DNA of 34,639 nucleotides from Caldilineae bacterium. GTDB lineage: Bacteria > Chloroflexota > Anaerolineae > DUEN01. Both the position numbers and the translations under genes were made by a program. Location of the stretch: the NCBI GenBank assembly GCA_011176545.1, contig DUEN01000030.1, forward strand, positions 1 through 34,639. Reading direction: 5' to 3'. Shown in pieces: positions 33,210-34,639 of the stretch (its first letter is position 1; the number at the start of each line of letters is the position of its first letter). Under the pieces are notes generated by a model. That model ran no database searches, was not told where the DNA came from, and saw nothing but the letters and a program-made list of their open reading frames with translations.

Positions 33210-34508
33210 CTAGCGGAGTCGAAGCAGGCGTTGGATCGCGCGCAGACACCCCTCGGGAGGCGGCGGTTCCGGCGTCGGGCCGGGCCCCGGGGGCGTGGGT
33301 TCAGGCGTAGGCTCAGGCGTCGGCTCTGGCGTGGGCTGAGGCTCGGGGACCTCCGCGTGGATGGCCGCGTAGACGTCGGCCCGTCCGGCCCCCTGGCTGT
33401 TCTCGTCCTCCCCCAGGTCAACGGCGGTGTTCATCAGAAGCTGCTTGATCTGGGCTGGGGTCAGCGACGCGTTCAGCTCCAGCATCAAGGCCACCGCGCC
33501 CGAACAATGGGGGGTTGCCATGCTGGTGCCGGATGCCGAAGTGTAAAACTCGTTCAAGGGGCTTCCCATATTTGTGCCTCGAGCCCGCGCGGCCACGATG
33601 TTGTGCCCCGGGAAGACGATATCTGGCTTGGTCCGCCCATCCAGCGTGGGACCTCGCGAGGAGAAGCGGGCGATCTGGTCCTCATCGGTGGAGGCTCCCA
33701 CGGTGATCACCTCCCGTGCACATCCCGGCGAGCCCACTGTGCGTTCTCGAGGGCCCGCGTTCCCTGCAGCCACGCAGACCACCACCCCTCGCGCGACGAC
33801 CGCGTCACACGTGACGGAGAGGGCATCGGTGCCATCGCAGGCACCATCGCTACCCAGTGACAGGTTGATCACTTGGGCGCCTTGATCCACCGCCCACTCC
33901 ACGCCGGCCATGACGTCGCTCATGTAACCGCTGCCATCATCGCGCAGCACCTTGGCGACCAAAAGCTGGGCCTCCGGGGCCACGCCCACGTATGTCCCGT
34001 CACTTGCCTTCCCGCTGCCGGCGATGATACTGGCTACATGGGTCCCGTGTCCATGCCCATCATGGACGGATTCTCCAACGAAGCTCTGCGTGGCGATGAT
34101 ACGCCCCTCGAAGTCTGGATGCTCCTCATCGATCCCAGTGTCGATGACGGCGACCTTGATCCCACGGCCGCGAGGGCCCTCCGCCCACACCTCCGGCGCC
34201 CGGATATGCGGCACGGATGTATCCAACATGGTATGTACCGGCAGATCCTCCCATACGTCCTCGACGTTAGGATCCTCAGCCAACTCCTCCACCATCCGCC
34301 GCTGGACCACAAGCGCGCTGGCGGGGATGATCCTGTAATGGCGCACGGTGACGATCCCGCGCTCACCAGCGACCAGCCGGGCTCGTACGGTGGGCACGTC
34401 GCGGTACCGCACGATGACGCGAACGGGCTCATCCGGTCCCAACGCAGCCAATCGGGCTTGTAGTTCACCTCGGAACTTACCGGTCGTTTCAGGTTGCTCG
34501 ACGCTCAT
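33210..34508 (-). CDS. S8 family subtilisin-like serine protease with Pro-rich tail
   Basis: 432 residues from the ATG at 34508, seven bases after GGAGG. Residues 20-90 resemble an inhibitor-I9-type propeptide (VRVIVRYRDVP ... VVQRRMVEELAEDPNVEDVWEDLP). The catalytic triad is intact: Asp123 in VAVIDTGID, His154 in GHGHGTHVA, Ser329 in SGTSMATPH, with oxyanion Asn250 in AAGNAGP. After residue 380 comes a PTPEPTPEP repeat stalk, then a short basic end containing one Cys. No signal peptide is visible at this start, which is odd for a subtilase with a propeptide and stalk; the protein may be cytoplasmic or exported unconventionally. The start overlaps the stop of the upstream gene (TGATG). Confidence 0.92.
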   Translation of the reverse strand: MSVEQPETTGKFRGELQARLAALGPDEPVRVIVRYRDVPTVRARLVAGERGIVTVRHYRIIPASALVVQRRMVEELAEDPNVEDVWEDLPVHTMLDTSVPHIRAPEVWAEGPRGRGIKVAVIDTGIDEEHPDFEGRIIATQSFVGESVHDGHGHGTHVASIIAGSGKASDGTYVGVAPEAQLLVAKVLRDDGSGYMSDVMAGVEWAVDQGAQVINLSLGSDGACDGTDALSVTCDAVVARGVVVCVAAGNAGPRERTVGSPGCAREVITVGASTDEDQIARFSSRGPTLDGRTKPDIVFPGHNIVAARARGTNMGSPLNEFYTSASGTSMATPHCSGAVALMLELNASLTPAQIKQLLMNTAVDLGEDENSQGAGRADVYAAIHAEVPEPQPTPEPTPEPTPEPTPPGPGPTPEPPPPEGCLRAIQRLLRLR

Positions 34509-34639
34509 CAAAGATCCTCCTCAGACATCGTGTGTACCGCTCGATCCGCCTCGATGGAGAGCACCCAGGGTTGGTCGGCCAGGTTCAGGATAGCCTCTCC
34601 CGTGCCTTCCACAGCCAGCCCAGAAGTGAGCCTGAACAC
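34508..34639 (-). CDS. C-terminal end of an unidentified protein (partial)
   Basis: An open frame enters from the right edge and ends at TGA 34510-34508, giving 43 residues (ending VHTMSEEDL). The piece has a beta-strand-like pattern (GLAVEGTGEAILNLADQPWVLSIEADRA) and no motif I recognise. It is supported as a gene by the lack of stops across the window end and by the TGATG overlap with the subtilase start, with the subtilase Shine-Dalgarno lying inside its last codons. Translational coupling hints at a protein working with the protease, for instance an inhibitor or a substrate, but that is conjecture. Confidence 0.55.
   Translation of the reverse strand: MFRLTSGLAVEGTGEAILNLADQPWVLSIEADRAVHTMSEEDL

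Overview
The window looks like chromosomal DNA of a free-living, probably thermophilic or anaerobic member of the Chloroflexota. This is an inference. It rests on GC-rich coding DNA, Thr/Pro-rich linkers on secreted proteins, a two-module CPxC protein of DUF6062 type, a PdtaS/PdtaR (ANTAR) pair, dyad-symmetric interspersed repeats and frequent GTG/TTG starts. No 16S gene is present to settle it. I saw no transposase, integrase, phage gene or CRISPR array.

Layout. (1) 1-5737, plus strand: a carbohydrate catabolic cluster with a GH4 glycosidase (start outside the window, CHG-type metal motif), a GH42-like beta-glycosidase, a DapA-family aldolase/lyase, an SDR dehydrogenase and an enolase-superfamily acid-sugar dehydratase. 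Together they suggest release of a uronic or otherwise oxidised sugar, its oxidation, dehydration and aldol cleavage. (2) 5757-16366, minus strand, read right to left: GT2, GT39 and YfhO-like envelope glycan genes from a clear promoter at about 16400; then, from a likely internal promoter at 11050, AmaP-like, ScpB, TldD, two small HTH proteins with Hfq/Sm-like C-termini, and TldE. The two HTH-Sm proteins between the halves of the TldD/TldE protease are the most unusual arrangement here. (3) 16584-18694, minus: sensor kinase PdtaS and its ANTAR antiterminator PdtaR. (4) 18745-18976, minus: a complete tRNA-Pro(GGG) unit with promoter and terminator. (5) 19043-21428, plus: a strong promoter, a structured leader with an intrinsic terminator, a DUF6062-like double CPxC protein and a DUF4129 membrane protein.

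(6) 21373-32870, minus: an anaerobic respiration locus. Read in the direction of transcription it has a PhnD-like lipoprotein, a NarX-type kinase and a NarL-type regulator; then a structured RNA leader with terminator; a pentaheme lipoprotein; a Tat-exported molybdopterin oxidoreductase resembling the TtrA/PsrA group; a four-cluster ferredoxin-like subunit; a TorD-like chaperone; and ModABC for molybdate uptake. The PhnD-like protein plus kinase recalls tetrathionate sensor TtrS, split into two genes, so respiration of an oxidised sulfur (or other oxyanion) compound is the leading hypothesis. (7) 33078-34639, minus: a cytoplasmic-looking subtilase with a Pro-rich tail, translationally coupled to an upstream gene that runs off the window.

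Start codons were moved from the longest ORF wherever a Shine-Dalgarno sequence or a promoter position argued for it; each case is noted. All family calls come from reading motifs by eye, without database searches.
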